Positions 10,455-22,581 of a stretch of 64,000 nt of DNA are shown piece by piece (the first letter of the stretch is position 1; every line of letters starts with the position of its first letter). Origin of the DNA: Paguma larvata (Eukaryota > Chordata > Mammalia > Carnivora > Viverridae); assembly GCA_030068075.1 (NCBI GenBank), contig CM057842.1:44540659-44604658 (forward strand), written 5' to 3'. The position numbers and the translations under genes are program-made. The notes beneath the pieces are model-generated. The model worked only from the letters and a program-made list of their open reading frames with translations. It searched no databases and was not told the DNA's origin.

Positions 10455-10590
10455 AATGAGTGTTCAGCTCAGCAGACATTGAGGCCCTACTGTGTCCCGG
10501 ATGTTGGTCTTGATGATGAGGGGGCAAGATGAGTTAGAAAGTACCCCTTACTTTCAGAGTGTTAGGATTTTGCGAAGAAACAGACCTACA
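10455..10590 (-). mobile_element. L2 3' end relic
   Basis: 'gacattgaggccctactgtg' then a degraded 'ggtcttgatgatgagg' and 'cccttactttcagagtgtta' match reverse-strand L2. Confidence 0.65.
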
Positions 10591-10599
10591 TTATAAATA

Positions 10600-10770
10600 A
10601 CAGCAGCCAACATGAATAGAGCATTTTCTTTGTGTGAAGTACTTCGCACAGATTATCTCTTAGAATCATGTAACCTACTCATGAGGTTTAGCTCCTGGTG
10701 TTCCCATTATGCAGATGAGGAAATGGACACTCTAAGGGATTGAGTAACTTGCCCATAGTCAGTTAAATGT
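10600..10770 (-). mobile_element. MIR
   Basis: 'agattatctcttagaatcat', 'tatgcagatgaggaaatgga' and 'gtaacttgcccatagtcag' are the reverse MIR order. Confidence 0.82.
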
Positions 10771-10784
10771 CACTTCATAGAATG

Positions 10785-10885
10785 ATCGTCATTCATTCCA
10801 CAGTTATCAGACACCTCCTGGGTGCCAGTTGTTCAAAGTCCAGGAAAGAAAGATACAGACGTTCTCAGGGAAGTTCATGCCAATG
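10785..10885 (-). mobile_element. L2 3' end relic
   Basis: 'attcattccacagttatcag' and 'cacctcctgggtgccagttg' match the reverse-strand L2 end. Confidence 0.65.
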
Positions 10886-12049
10886 CACAGTTAAAATCTT
10901 TAAGGAGCTCGTCTAATTTGTTGTTCACACTGCAACTCTTCGTATGCAAGTGAAGCAAAGCAGGTGAAAGATCTTTCTACAAAGTGTAAAAATTGCCTCT
11001 CCAGTCTGTAGTTTGCTCTGGCAAAGTAGATTATGATACTAGTCAACTAGTCGCAAGTATTCTGTTGAGCTCTACAACACCTCCTCAGTCCAAGGTGCCT
11101 AAACCCATTTTGGCTGATAAGGGTTGAGCATCTGGCCCACCGTCACAAGACGTGTAAGTGTTAGAGTGAGGCCAGAACCCTCTTCGAAAGATGAAAGAGA
11201 TGAAAGGCGAGGGGCACAGTGCTTTTACTCATCTGTGCCCTGAGGGCCCTTTTGCGTACAAAGCCCACGGGTTCCTTCAAGCTGTGGCCCCTGTCACCTC
11301 CAGCCTCTAAAGGAAAGCGGGCCATGTTGTTACTTTTCTGCTGTCCGCCAAAGATCTTCTTAACTTGAATTTAGCACTATTTAAAAGATGAAGAAAGCCA
11401 AATGGGAAGCGAGAAGCTGCGGATCCTTTTGACTTAGTGCGTTTTTAACTACATCTAGAACAAGTTGTGGGGTATCTTGCACATAAGCATATGTGGGGTA
11501 TGCAGTATGTTACCTGTAACTTGATGTGAGTCCTGTCTGCATTGAGAATGAAGGTCTGGTCTGAGCTGGCCTAACCTGGTTCCTGGGCATCTCCAAGTTG
11601 ACTGACAACTTTGGATTCCTCAGCAAGTGTCCTGCTTAAAACAATGACAGCCTGGAATCACAGTCTTCGAATAATACTGGGAAGAAGTCTGTGTTGCTTG
11701 GCTATGACAAGCCACTCTTGGACCTAAAGCCTGGCCGTGATTTAGAGGATCATGCTTGTGGCCGTGTCATATTTACTATTGTTTTCCTCAGTATCAGAGT
11801 GCTTGCACTATGTCGACCCACCTGTTGGGGGCTTGTGGACCTAGGTAGGATGTCTTGATTGAGAGAAAGAGGTTTGACAGCACCCTCCCCGCCACGAAGT
11901 GGCTTTGAAAGGGGCCTCAAACAAGAATGGCATTTTTCATGGTTGGGTGACAAGTGGTATTTAAGTACCAGCGACCTACTTACCTGATCATGTTTAGGTT
12001 GAGGTAGGCAGTGGTTCTTAGTCCTTGTAGGATAACTTCTAAGACTGAA
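10886..12049 (+). other. Intron with one weak MIR relic
   Basis: A diverged reverse MIR may lie at about 11085-11190 ('ccaccgtcacaagacgtgta'). The remainder has no recognised element. Confidence 0.5.
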
Positions 12050-12225
12050 GTTAAGAGCATCATCTGCCCTGAGAGCCGGTTTCCAGCCCATTGTCTGCTG
12101 CCAACTGATATGGTACCTTGAGGCAGTCATTCCATCTCTGCAGGCCTCAGTTTTTCTCTCTATTCAGTGGATGTAGGTGAAGTGACTTCCAAGGTGTCTT
12201 TCAGCTTGGAACTTTGTGGTTGGTG
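12050..12225 (+). mobile_element. MIR relic
   Basis: 'gaggcagtcattccatctct' and 'caggcctcagtttttctctc' follow MIR order. Confidence 0.6.
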
Positions 12226-12496
12226 CCAGAAACAAGCCAGTTAACATTTCACAAGAGGGCATTGATGTTCAGGAGTCTCGTGCTGTCCAGAAGTAGGTTT
12301 TTATTTCTTTGGGATTGCAGATCTTCTTTGATGAGCTAAGACAAAAGGATGGAAACAGCCAGGACTTACTCTGAGGCCAGATGGGGACACAGCCAGGTCT
12401 TGGGTCAGAAAGGTCTCTGGACTAGGGTGACCATAACAAACTTACTGGCTTAGTGTTCTTTCAAACCACCCTCCTTTGCTGCACGTTGTCTTAATT

Positions 12497-12509
12497 GTTG
12501 CTAGGCAAC
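12497..12509. promoter_or_regulatory. Candidate RFX X-box
   Basis: GTTGCTAGGCAAC is a 13-bp inverted repeat (GTTGC / GCAAC around TAG) fitting the RFX-family X-box consensus of two GTTGCC-like half-sites. Occupancy is unknown. Confidence 0.5.
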
Positions 12510-12879
12510 ATTTTTTTTTTCTTTTGGCAAAGCATTGAAGGAATGAACCCATATCTTAGTTTTAAAAACCCACATGCAAAGGGAAATGCCTAACTTAAAA
12601 TTTGTTTGTTCTTTTGATTTTAATCCATGATGGGCCTCTCACAGTGGGGGTAAAGGACTTAGTTTCTGCCTGTCTAGTTAAATATTTAAGGCAGAAAAAT
12701 CCATCTATTTAAGGTGCTTGTCAAGTATATGCTTTGAGGCATATCGAAGGTTTTGTGTGAGCATGCGCGTGCGTGCAGCTGCTTTGTAGGAAAGTCTCTT
12801 TTAACTTTGTGTTCACAAAATCAATTCAAATTTAATAAAAAGATTAGTAGGTTTTTTATAATCTTCATTTCAGATATAC

Positions 12880-13400
12880 CAGCTTACCTCAATCTTGCAC
12901 CAACAGACTCCATTGAAAGAGACCAACACTGTAATTTAAATCCATTCCCCAGGCAACATAGAATGCTCACAGTGTGTCACACATTCACTGGGATGATGCC
13001 TGCTGCTTGATTACGCTGGAGTCCCACACACTGCTGCATATGTCCCTCGCTGGATTCCTGCCTCCTTGCTCAAAGCTTTGAGCTGCCTGTCTGAAGGCTC
13101 AGGGCATCCTGCACATGGGCACAAGAGAGCTTTTACCTACTCTGGTGCCCTGGATAGCTTCCTTTACGACGATCTGAGTCACGCATGGAAATTAGACCTC
13201 AGACTCCTCTTTTTATATTCATTAACCCGTAATAATTCACTTACTAATGGAGAACGGCTTTCAGCTCCAATGCATAAAATACTTGCATTGCAATGGGTAT
13301 GTTTACCTTGTCATCTAATTGAATCTCAGTATTGCTGCTGTGGCTTCCTCCATGGAGGGCAAAATTGATGGGGACAGCAAGCACGCGTAATGGGGTTATA
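12880..13400. promoter_or_regulatory. Candidate enhancer-like segment
   Basis: Balanced, repeat-free sequence with clustered short motifs: TAAT cores at 13221-13250, palindromic ATTGCAAT at 13287-13294 (C/EBP-ATF type) and CTAATTG at 13315-13321. The role is inferred from composition and motif clustering only. Confidence 0.3.
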
Positions 13401-13824
13401 TTGTCATACTGTTACATGGTTTTTCTCAAAGCATGATGTAGTGGTTGATGAAAGACTCTTTATTGAGGGAAAGGCTTTTATAATCCTGTCTTAAGAGCAT
13501 TGATGAAGATAGGTGGTGAATCACTTGAGCTTAAGAGAACTCATTTTTCTTTCTTTTCTTTTCTTCTCTTTTCTTTTCTGACAGGGAAATTAGATTTAGG
13601 AAAACTCCTGGGGTCAAAGAATAATTCTGTATCAAAACTGGGATTGGGACACAGCCTGGGTTTCCACACACACTGTGTTTCAGGCTGCTGTGTTTGGGCT
13701 ATAGATTTAAAAAGCATTTTTTTTGTCCCATTACTTTCTATATTTAATGGTATTCTGTTTTCTGTAAATAAGAGTGAATAGCTTGTATAGTGCATATGTG
13801 CATTAATTAGTTTAATTTATTTAA

Positions 13825-14015
13825 TTTGTATAGCTACCTTTATATAGATTAATCTGTTTAAACCTCGTTTAAACCCCATAAGGCAGCTATAATTAACCTT
13901 TTATTGATGAGGGAGCTGAAGCACAATGGTTGAATGTCTGGTCCAGGATTATATAGGTAGAAGTGGTTCAGCTAGGCTTTGAACCCGGACAGTCTGATAT
14001 CAGGAACCCCACTAA
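13825..14015 (-). mobile_element. MIR
   Basis: 'aaaccccataaggcagctat', 'ttattgatgagggagctgaa' and 'ggctttgaacccggacag' are in reverse MIR order. Confidence 0.72.
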
Positions 14016-14699
14016 TACCTACCGTAAACTGCTTTTAGAAGGGGATCAGTCTTCAAATATTCTTTCACTAAGTTGCTGGTTTCTTGCTCAAGTCCTTTAC
14101 TACCCTAAAATAAGTCCTTCTCAGATATGCTGACCCAGGAGCAAATGTCTGTATAATAGAGGTACTGCCTACCTGCTTGCTCAACAACCTGAACTGTAAT
14201 GTTTATCACAGCTGTTTTCTGTTTTTGCCTCCATAGCTAGATTTTGGAGCACCTGGAGGGACCATGTTTCACCCTGCACTTCTGGCCCAGTGTCTAGTGT
14301 AATGTTGGTCCTTAGTTCAAAGCTGGTTGGGAAAGAATGCATGTTTTTTCATGAAAAGGTTTTCACTTCTCCCATTGCTATCAGTGTTTCTGCTGGTGAC
14401 ATTTTAGGTCAACAACTGACTTTTTTTTCTTTTTTACACAGATGCCTTATGCTGTTTTATCACCTCTCTCCACATTACCTGAGTCTGGTCTTCTGAAGAG
14501 ATTTTTTTACAGTTGACTTGTCTTCTCCTTGGAGTAGTATACTGGCCTTATCCGCAGAGGGTGCTTTCTCTTTGACCCCCCAGTGTTTGATCTTTTTACT
14601 CTCTCTGATGCCTGTGGTTTTGAGATTTCTTGCCTTCACTAAAATCATGATCAAGAAAATCATGCTTGTGGCATACTTTTTCTCTTGACCTTTGAAACA
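14016..14699 (+). other. Intron with a short L2-like end
   Basis: A possible + strand L2 end lies at about 14225-14310 ('ggcccagtgtctagtgtaat'). Nothing else recognised. Confidence 0.45.
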
Positions 14700-14830
14700 C
14701 CCCTGTGGTGTGGGTGGTGGTATTATCCCTCTTTTACATTTGGGCACCCCAAGCCCAGAAAGGATCAATAATCAAGCTAGACTTAGGATGTGAACCCGCA
14801 TCTGGAGGGCTAGAAAGTCTCCACTGAACC
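14700..14830 (-). mobile_element. MIR relic
   Basis: 'ggtattatccctcttttaca' and 'gatgtgaacccgcatctgga' resemble the reverse MIR core. Confidence 0.5.
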
Positions 14831-15014
14831 ACTCCAGTCAATAGATCTGTGCTGCTCAGAAAACATTTGGGGCCTCTTATCAAGTCCTGAGTTCCACATT
14901 TAAGAGGCATATTGCTCAGTGGGAATAAAGCTGAGGGGTAACTAGGAGGAAGGGTCACAAAATGATTGCATTCATGTTGCCCCATGAGTAATGGAGGGAA
15001 CTTAAGACATTTCA

Positions 15015-15520
15015 GACCAGCTTAAGCATTTCTCACCTAAACTCCTACAAGGGCCTCCTTGCTTGTCGCTGCAGTTCCCTCTTTGCCTCTTTTAAATGTG
15101 GGGGCCCCCACTCTGATCCACCGTACACTGCAGTCAGAGGAATCTGGGCAAATCTGATGATGTCTTTGGCTGGGTGGAGCCCTGGGATGCTCCCTAGTTG
15201 TGCTTAGGATATACGAGGTCCTTCCAGGGTTCACGGGGCCCTGCATGAGTCACTCTGCTTACCTCTCAGCCTCATCTGCAGTCCCACACCATGCCCAGTG
15301 CTCCCACCTGACTGATTTATTTCTTCCTGGCAGTCAATGTGCTTGCTCTACCCTCTGGGCCTTTGCATGCCCTTTTTCTTCTCGCTGAAATGATTTCCCC
15401 ATCTCTCTTGTTTCTTCTGGATCCCCCAGTCCCCCTAATGCTCACCCATCCTTCAAACCTCATACTTCCCCTTTGAAGTATCTTTGCTGTTTCCTTGTGT
15501 GCACTTAAGCTGCTCTTCCT
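15015..15520 (+). mobile_element. L2 3' region
   Basis: 'ctctgggcctttgcatgccc', 'tgatttccccatctctcttg' and 'acccatccttcaaacctcat' are characteristic of the end of the L2 ORF and 3' region, in order. Confidence 0.82.
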
Positions 15521-15539
15521 TTTCAAAGACTCGGAAGCT

Positions 15540-15740
15540 AGAGTGCTTGGGTTCGACTCTTAGCTCTGCATTTTGCTCATCATGTCCTCTTGGACCCGTT
15601 ATGTACCCTCTCAGCACCTCTGTTTCTTCATCTTGAAAACGGGGATTTGATTGTAGGTATCTCATAGTGTTTTTGGGAGGATCAAAGGAGCCAACCCATG
15701 TTAAGTACTTAAAGGAGCACTTGGCCCCTATTGCACGCTA
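15540..15740 (+). mobile_element. MIR
   Basis: 'gagtgcttgggttcgactct', 'tctgtttcttcatcttgaaa' and 'ggtatctcatagtgtttttg' match MIR order. Confidence 0.72.
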
Positions 15741-15784
15741 TAAAACTGATTGCTGTTTTTGTTGGTTTATGACTTCACTCCTAC

Positions 15785-15892
15785 CCAACCCTAACTGAGG
15801 TCAGAAATGAGGCCCGTCTTCCCTAAGGCTTTGTACAGGTCCTGGCCTATAGTAGGCTCCTAGATATTTGTAGAATAAATGAAAAGAGCCCT
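15785..15892 (+). mobile_element. L2 3' end relic
   Basis: 'gtcctggcctatagtaggct' then 'gatatttgtagaataaatga' is the L2 terminus. Confidence 0.72.
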
Positions 15893-15897
15893 CCAGG

Positions 15898-16045
15898 GCA
15901 TTGCTTCTGAAACCTGAATGTGCATAGAACCCACCTGGGACTCTTGTTAAAAATGCAGATTCTGATTGTGTAGGTTTGAGGTAAGGCCTAAGATGGTCTC
16001 ATTTGTGAGAAGCTGCCATACTCTTGCAAGGAAGGCTCTAAGGAC
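15898..16045. mobile_element. MER5-type DNA transposon relic
   Basis: 'ctgaatgtgcatagaaccca', 'ttgttaaaaatgcagattct' and a flanking degraded copy at right resemble MER5A. Confidence 0.65.
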
Positions 16046-16629
16046 CAGCTGTCAATCTTCCCTTAAGTTAGGGCTGTCCTATGGAAGACGGATGTCCTGA
16101 ACTCAGAACAATAATAGAGAATTAGGGCCAGCAGATAAAAGTGACCAGAGTCAGAGTTTAGGATTTAAGGAACTTGCTTCTGATTGTAAGTGCCAAACTA
16201 TTGCTCAAGGAAGAGGCCTGCTTCACATCGAGTTTCCTCTCATTCAAAGGGGACTAACCATTTGTCAGGGATTTTGAAGAGGGAATTTCATTTTGAGGAC
16301 AGAGGTTAGGTAGATGATCCCATTTGACCACAAGTGTCTGTTTTCCCACCAAAGGACCCAGCTGTTTCTTCTGTTTTTGCTTCCTGTGGAAGCCTTGTGG
16401 TTGGGGGCATTAGGTCGGCAAACAGCTGGGGAGAGAACAGATACAGTCTACAAATGAGAAACTCTCAGTGATCCAAAATGCGTTCAGATCAACCAGCAGA
16501 GAACATTGTAAAGTAGTGGAAACATGAAATTACTGAATATTTGAAAAGGTGAACAAATAGAAAAAACAAAATCCTTTCTGAGTTACGCTCCTGCCGAATC
16601 TGATTTTAATGAGTGTCAGGTATAGTGGG
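16046..16629 (+). other. Unremarkable intron
   Basis: No recognised element. Confidence 0.6.
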
Positions 16630-16860
16630 GAGGCCGTGCAACATAGTGGTTAGGAGGGCTAGCTCTGGAGCCAGAGGTGGGATCAAGTCCCTCCTCTACC
16701 TCTTCATTAGCTGAGTGACCATGGGCAATGACTTAATTTCTCTACACATTAGTTTCTCCAGCTGGTTACTATGGTTAATAATAGTATGGAACTGATTGAA
16801 TTATTTTAGGCTCAGGTGGTGCATGCATATAGCACAGTTAGCAGCATGCTGAGCACAACC
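16630..16860 (+). mobile_element. MIR, near full length
   Basis: 'catagtggttaggagggcta', 'gctctggagccagaggtggg' and 'gctgagtgaccatgggcaat' give the MIR 5' half, followed by a diverged 3' half. Confidence 0.87.
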
Positions 16861-18300
16861 TAAGTACTCTGAAGTGGTAATTGAGTAGCTGTCATGACTA
16901 AATCTGCAATTAGCAGCTCTCAGGACATCTCTTACAAAGATCAAACATAGCTCCTGCCTTGTTTAACACTGATATGTCTGTTTTAAAATTTCAGTTTGTG
17001 GTTTATACAAAGGTATCCACAGCCACTCTAACCTTTCTAAATTTCTTAGATTTTTGTTGGCTGTGCCTCATAATCAAGAGGGAGCTCTAGAGCTTGTGGC
17101 CTCTTGAAGAGAAGCCATGAGGCCTTTTTTCCTACTTGCACAATCCTTGATCAGAGCTTCGGTTACTGATGGGGCTTTTGCTCCAGATGGTAATCCTGCC
17201 TTATGTATAAAATTACAAGGCTAGCTGGGAGAGGAAGTTGTGTTTATCTCAACCCAAGCAGCAGGCATTCCAGCCACTCTTGACAGACAGGAGGAAGATA
17301 TTGCCAATCTGCTGTTTTCCTGAAAGTCCCCTACCCCCACCCCCGTGTGTTGTTAAGTTTGGAGGGGTTCTTGGCATTTAGTCTGCAGAGTGACATTCTC
17401 CCTGGCTTTGAGGACAGTTGAATTCCAAGGAGAAGGGATGTCCAGTGGCCGCTTCCCTGGTCATATCGGCCAAGGAGGCACCTCTAAGGCAAGAGGCCAG
17501 CATGGCTCCTAGAGAAGGGAAAAATTGTGCTTGTGTCCATAGCCTCTGGTTTGGGGGAAAAAAGTGGAAAGTGGCCATAGGTATGGGGAGAAGAATTTGT
17601 CCCTTCATAGAGTCTGTCTCTGTCTTTTTTTTCCTTTACAAAGCAATAGCTCGAGATGAGTGCAGGAAAAGCTCCAATGTGAGCAGTTATAATAATTGAG
17701 AAAATAAATTGGGCAATTATTCCTCTTTTTTGAAATTTTAAAAGTTCCCTTTTTCATCTGGTATTTTTCCGGGTACATTTGAGTTCCAATTTGGGTGCTT
17801 CTGAAATGTCTTGATGTTTTGTGCTGCTAAAATTATATGTGTCTAAAAATGTTATCAGTGATGACACTTCTATATAAGCTCACTTGGACTTATGTTAGCA
17901 AATTTCTGTGACTGAGGTCCTCCCCCGGCCCCCCCAACCATTCCCAGGAACATAGCATTTCAGGTAGAAGTAAGAAACAGAATAATCCAGCCTAGGTCTA
18001 GCCATCTAGTGGAGGCCTATCTCTTGAAAACTTTGCTTCAGTTTTGTCGACAAAGAATACTGGAGTTTTGTTGCCATAGTTTCAGTGAAAAATTTGACCT
18101 TAGCTACAATAACATACAGTTAGAAAGAACTAGCTAATCGGTTTTCTAAAATTAGTGTTCTCTAGTACATAAACCAGTAGGAACAGAGTATTTAATTAAA
18201 TATTATACAAGGATATAAAAGCCCAAGGGAATGCAGTCCCTTGATCCAGGCAGGGGGGAGGGAGGAAACTCATAATCGTACTTGACTGCTTTCTTGTAAG
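16861..18300 (+). other. Unremarkable intron
   Basis: About 1.4 kb with no recognised repeat or gene. Confidence 0.55.
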
Positions 18301-18306
18301 CTAGAA

Positions 18307-18361
18307 GAACTTTTCTTTTTTTTCTTTCCTTTCTTTTTCTTTCTTTTCTTCTTCTTTTTTT
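18307..18361 (+). repeat. Polypyrimidine (CTTT)n-like tract
   Basis: Nearly pure C/T over about 55 bp. Probably a degraded simple repeat. Confidence 0.8.
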
Positions 18362-20150
18362 AATGTTAGCCTTCACTTTATTTTCAGATCTGTTGGGGAT
18401 GAATATATAAAGGTTGTTGAAAGTGCAAAACAGAACATACAGCATTATTTCCAGTTGTCCCCTCCAGGGTACAGACTAACAAGGCAAGGTGGGAAAATGA
18501 TGTTGGCCGGGACTCTGACAAGGGTGCTTGCGGGTGATCTTGTAGTTTCTGCCTGTTGAGAAAGAGAGGCGTTTGAAAAGTTATTTCCTGTCTGAAATCT
18601 GGGTCTTTTGACCATGGAGGATCTAGATTCTTGTTCGTTTGAACACTTAATATGTGAATAAGGAAACGGCACCTCCCTTTTGGCTTCTTATCCTGAGTTC
18701 TGAGTACAGTTGTGTTCTCCTTCCTTCCTGCAGCCCTATAGCCCATCAAATTGTTGAGCACTGACTTAGCCCCAAGCAATGATCTGCATGTAGGTTATGT
18801 AAAAATTACCTCGCTTGTCACCCACCTATTAAGAACCCTTGCAGTAGCTCATCATTTTGGTCATGGCTGAAATTGTTACCAATATTGTGCTAACCCAGAA
18901 AGCTGTGGTACTGTTTCTTGAGTGAAGTAGGTTTCAGGACATGTATTCAAATATATCGTTGACTTTCTTGTCTAATTTTCCATCACCTGCCATGGATGCT
19001 GCGGAAGTGCCATGGGGTTAATTTGTTTGCCAGGTGTCTTACTGATTGAGAACATTGCTAATACTATTCTGGAACTTCCACTTTTTTCCTTGTCAATTAC
19101 ATCTTAATAAATGTTCTTTCTCAATTTCCTTTTTATTTCAGGTGTTTTTTCTTTTTTTCTTTTACCTTAAAGGAATTAATTATTTAATAGAATTCAAAGT
19201 GTGGGGCATTACCTGCAGGAATACAAACTTTCTCCCCTTGACTTTTTTCACCATTTTGCTTGTTTCTGTGTTGGCATCTTAAGTATTCTGATGGAAAATA
19301 TGTCCTTGGCAAGACTCTTAGAAACACAGTCCCAGAGGTCATTGGATTGTGCAAGCTTCTTGACTATTTATAAGGTCATCTACCTGCACAAATACAAATG
19401 GTCCCTGCCCTTAAGGAATTTGCAATCTTATGAGGAGAGATGAGTGAGAACTACTTTGAGGATTATCCTTAGAAAATGTTGAATCCTACACTTGTTTTTA
19501 TCCCCCTGATGTTCATTGTTTTCATCTATTCCGTGAGTTCACTGTGCCCAAATAATTTGAATTCATCTTAATAATAGCTTAGGAAAAAAACAGAGAGCTT
19601 GCTGGAAAGGTGACAGCGTGCATTTTAAAGTACTTCTGGTTGACCCGGCTTTCACTACCCATTTGTCCGCAGGCCCTTGCATTTATATGGGTAATTGAGT
19701 TGATGATACTTAGCAAATATCATTAAAGAGGTTGGATGTGGCAGGCTGGTTGGTGGTGGAGTGAACTAGTCAGGACTTTATTCCAGGGGATGGCCAGCTT
19801 GAACTAGCTTTAACAAACAGAAAGGGGACTTTGGCTCAAACAGCCCTGTCTGAACAACTGAATTTGCATTGCATGAAAGGCAGGGATGCAGCAAGGGCCT
19901 AGGAATAGACCCATTTCAGGCACTGAGTCCTTCAGCAGCCTGTGTCAGTCTGTGGTCCTTTCCTCTCTGCACATCTTCTCTTTGTTCTTGTCCTGTTCTC
20001 ATCTAGTTTTGGTGTCAGCGTTATACTACTGTCTTAGAACTAGTTGTGAAGTGTTCACTATTTTTCTGTTCTCTGGGAGTTTCTGTAGAATTGGAATTAT
20101 CTCTTATCCTATACTGTTTGGTGAGTAAAGCAGTCTCAGCCATATGTTTC
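18362..20150 (+). other. Unremarkable intron
   Basis: About 1.8 kb with no recognised repeat or gene. Small ORFs show no domain. Confidence 0.55.
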
Positions 20151-20368
20151 TTTTTTTTTTTTTTAATTATTTTTAATGTTTATTCTAGAGACAGAGAGAA
20201 AGTGAGCAGGGGAAGGGCAGAGAGAGAGGGAGACACAGAATCCCATTTGGGCTTCAGGCTCTGAGCTGTCAGCACAGAACCTGATGCAGGGCTCCAACCG
20301 AGGAACTGTGAGGTCATGGCCTGAGCCGAAGTCAGGAGGCCCAACCGACTGAGCCACCAATGTGCCCC
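20151..20368 (-). mobile_element. CAN-type SINE
   Basis: Poly-T at left and 'ctgagccaccaatgtgcccc' at right. Target-site duplication not convincing. Confidence 0.92.
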
Positions 20369-20539
20369 ATGATCGTATGTTTTCATTATGGCAAGATTAA
20401 CTACTGATTCAGTTTTTTAAAGGGTTATTTCTTGTCGGCTCAGTTTCGTAAATTGTATGTGTCTAGTGATTTACCCATTGTCATCTACATTTTCTAATCT
20501 GTAATCTCCTCCTATTATGTTGCTAATTCCTCAAGTGTC

Positions 20540-20990
20540 TGGTTTGGTCCCTGTGGTAGGCTTTAAGAATGCCCCTTTTCCAACCTGATGTCCACTTTGT
20601 AAACCCTACAGCCTGTGAATATACTACCTTATTTGGTAAAAGAGCCTTCACAGATGTGATTAAATTAAGGATCTTGAGATGGGAGGATTTTCCTGAATTT
20701 CCAGGTGTGGCTGACGTAATCACAGGAGTCCTTAAAGGAGGGAAAAGGGTGGATTAGAGTTAGTAGAGGGACGTATGGGGATGGAAGCAGCAGATTGGAA
20801 TGATGTGGCTCTGTGCCAAGGAGTGCAGGAAGTTGGAAAAGGCAAGGAAATGGGTTTTCCCTGCGAAGACTGCAGAAAAAATGCAGCCCCGGCGACACTT
20901 TGATTTTAGATGTCATGACATTAAGAGAAAAAATTTGTGTTGCTTTAAGCCACCAAGTTTTTGGTAATTTGTTACAGAATCACTGGTAAG
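20540..20990 (+). mobile_element. Solitary MaLR-like LTR
   Basis: 'gatgtgattaaattaaggat', 'cttgagatgggaggattttc' and 'gtgttgctttaagccaccaa' are hallmarks of mammalian MaLR-type LTRs (MLT1 group by recall). No internal retroviral sequence is present. A CRE-like TGACGTAA lies at 20712-20719. Confidence 0.68.
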
Positions 20991-21689
20991 ATAGCTATGA
21001 TAATATTCCCAATATTATTCATTCATGCGTTCTTTTTTCTGGATAAGTATCGACACAAGTTTTTCAGTCTTACTAGTCTTAAAACGACAAATTTTGTCCC
21101 TGTTGATTTCATTGTAAGTTGGTTTTGAGGTTCCTTAACTTCTGTCCACCATTATTTTCTTGCTTCTATCTTCTTTGGGTTTATTTTGCTCTTCGTTTAC
21201 TACTCTCTTAAGTTAGAAAATCACCTTTGAGTCTTGAGCCGTTCTCAAGTGGAAATGTAAGCATCTAAGGCTTTACGTTGCTTTTAAACATTGCTTTGGT
21301 TGCATCTTACATATTTTGGTATGTATTTTTTACTCTTATTTAGTTCTAAATATTTTCTTATATTTGCTATCATTTCTTGCATGTATACATTACTTAGAAG
21401 AGTTTTATATTTTCGCTTACATGAGGGATTTCTAGTTCTTAAAAAATGTTTTACAAGTTAGTTGTATGTTGGTCAGATAATAACTGTATCAGATCACTTT
21501 TTTATGACTGGAGAGGCTTGCTTTATGGCTTCAGCATGTGACCAATTTTTTTACACATTCTCCTGTGTTTAAAAGAATGTGAATTTCCATTTCAGGGGTG
21601 CAGTGTCTTCCATATGAATTTATTTGGGTTTTTTGTTTGCTTGATCTGTCAATTGTTGAAAGACATTTGTTTAAATTTCCCACTGTTAA

Positions 21690-21825
21690 TTTTTGGGTGT
21701 TATGAAACTTTATATCCTGATTACAATGGTGGTTATATAGTATATGTATGGTTAAAACGCATGGAACTGTATACCAAAGAAAAGAGTAAATTTTACCTTA
21801 TGTAAAATTTTAAAAATTTTCTCAC
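21690..21825 (+). mobile_element. L1 3' end fragment
   Basis: 'ggtggttatatagtatatgt', 'catggaactgtataccaaag' and 'attttaccttatgtaaaatt' are a typical old L1 3' terminus, opposite in strand to the L1 around it. Confidence 0.72.
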
Positions 21826-22581
21826 CATGACAGATTTGCAGTCTTGCCTTGTAGTTTGTAAGGTTTTTGTGTTTAGTTTTTAGTTTACTGAAGTTATGTC
21901 ACTAAAGGCTAACACCTGTAAAGTTGTTAACTTCCTGGTGAACTAAACATTCTATTATGTAGGAAACATTTTTATCTGTTTTATGTCTTGGAGTCTCTTC
22001 TGTTACTAGCATATGCACATCTGAATTGGTTTGTTAGTATTTATTTGGTGTAATTTTTTTCTTGCTGTTAACTTTTGAATTAATTGTCGTTATGTCTTAG
22101 AGATCTCTCACAAACACACATAACCAGAATTTTAAAACTATTCTGAACATCTTTGTCTGTTAATTAGAATCTTCAGTTCATATACATTTGTTGTAATTAC
22201 TGATGGAATTGAATTTACAATCTTAGTTTGTGGTTTTCTTATTCACCTCAAAATTTTTTTCTTTTTTTCCCTCTTTTGCCTTCTTTAAGTTTTCATTGAA
22301 GGTTTTTGTTGTTCTCCATTCCACTTTTTTCCTTCTCCTAGCTGGAGGGTTATACTTTATGTGTTTATTATAGCACTTACTCCAGATAGTTTAATGTGTG
22401 TGTTTCATTAAGACTAATGTTAATAACTATCATTCTTTTTCTGCTACAATCTGAGGACCTTTGAACACTTTAGGGCCTTTCTCTTCTTAGTATATGCTGT
22501 TGTCATTCGTAATGTTAGTTTTTTTTTTTTAAACTTGCATATTAGATATGATTTTGTTGTACATCATCATTTTTTATATAG

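Larger units (their letters stand above)
12226..13824 (+). other. Repeat-poor intron block, candidate regulatory DNA
   Basis: About 1.6 kb without a recognised transposon, apart from a polypyrimidine tract near 13545-13578. It contains the X-box at 12497-12509 and homeodomain- and C/EBP-like motifs at 13219-13321. Confidence 0.55.

Noticed and set aside
14551..14564. CTCF-like motif (tccgcagagggtgc)
   Set aside because: Only the central part fits the consensus and key flanking bases differ. Too weak to call without binding data.
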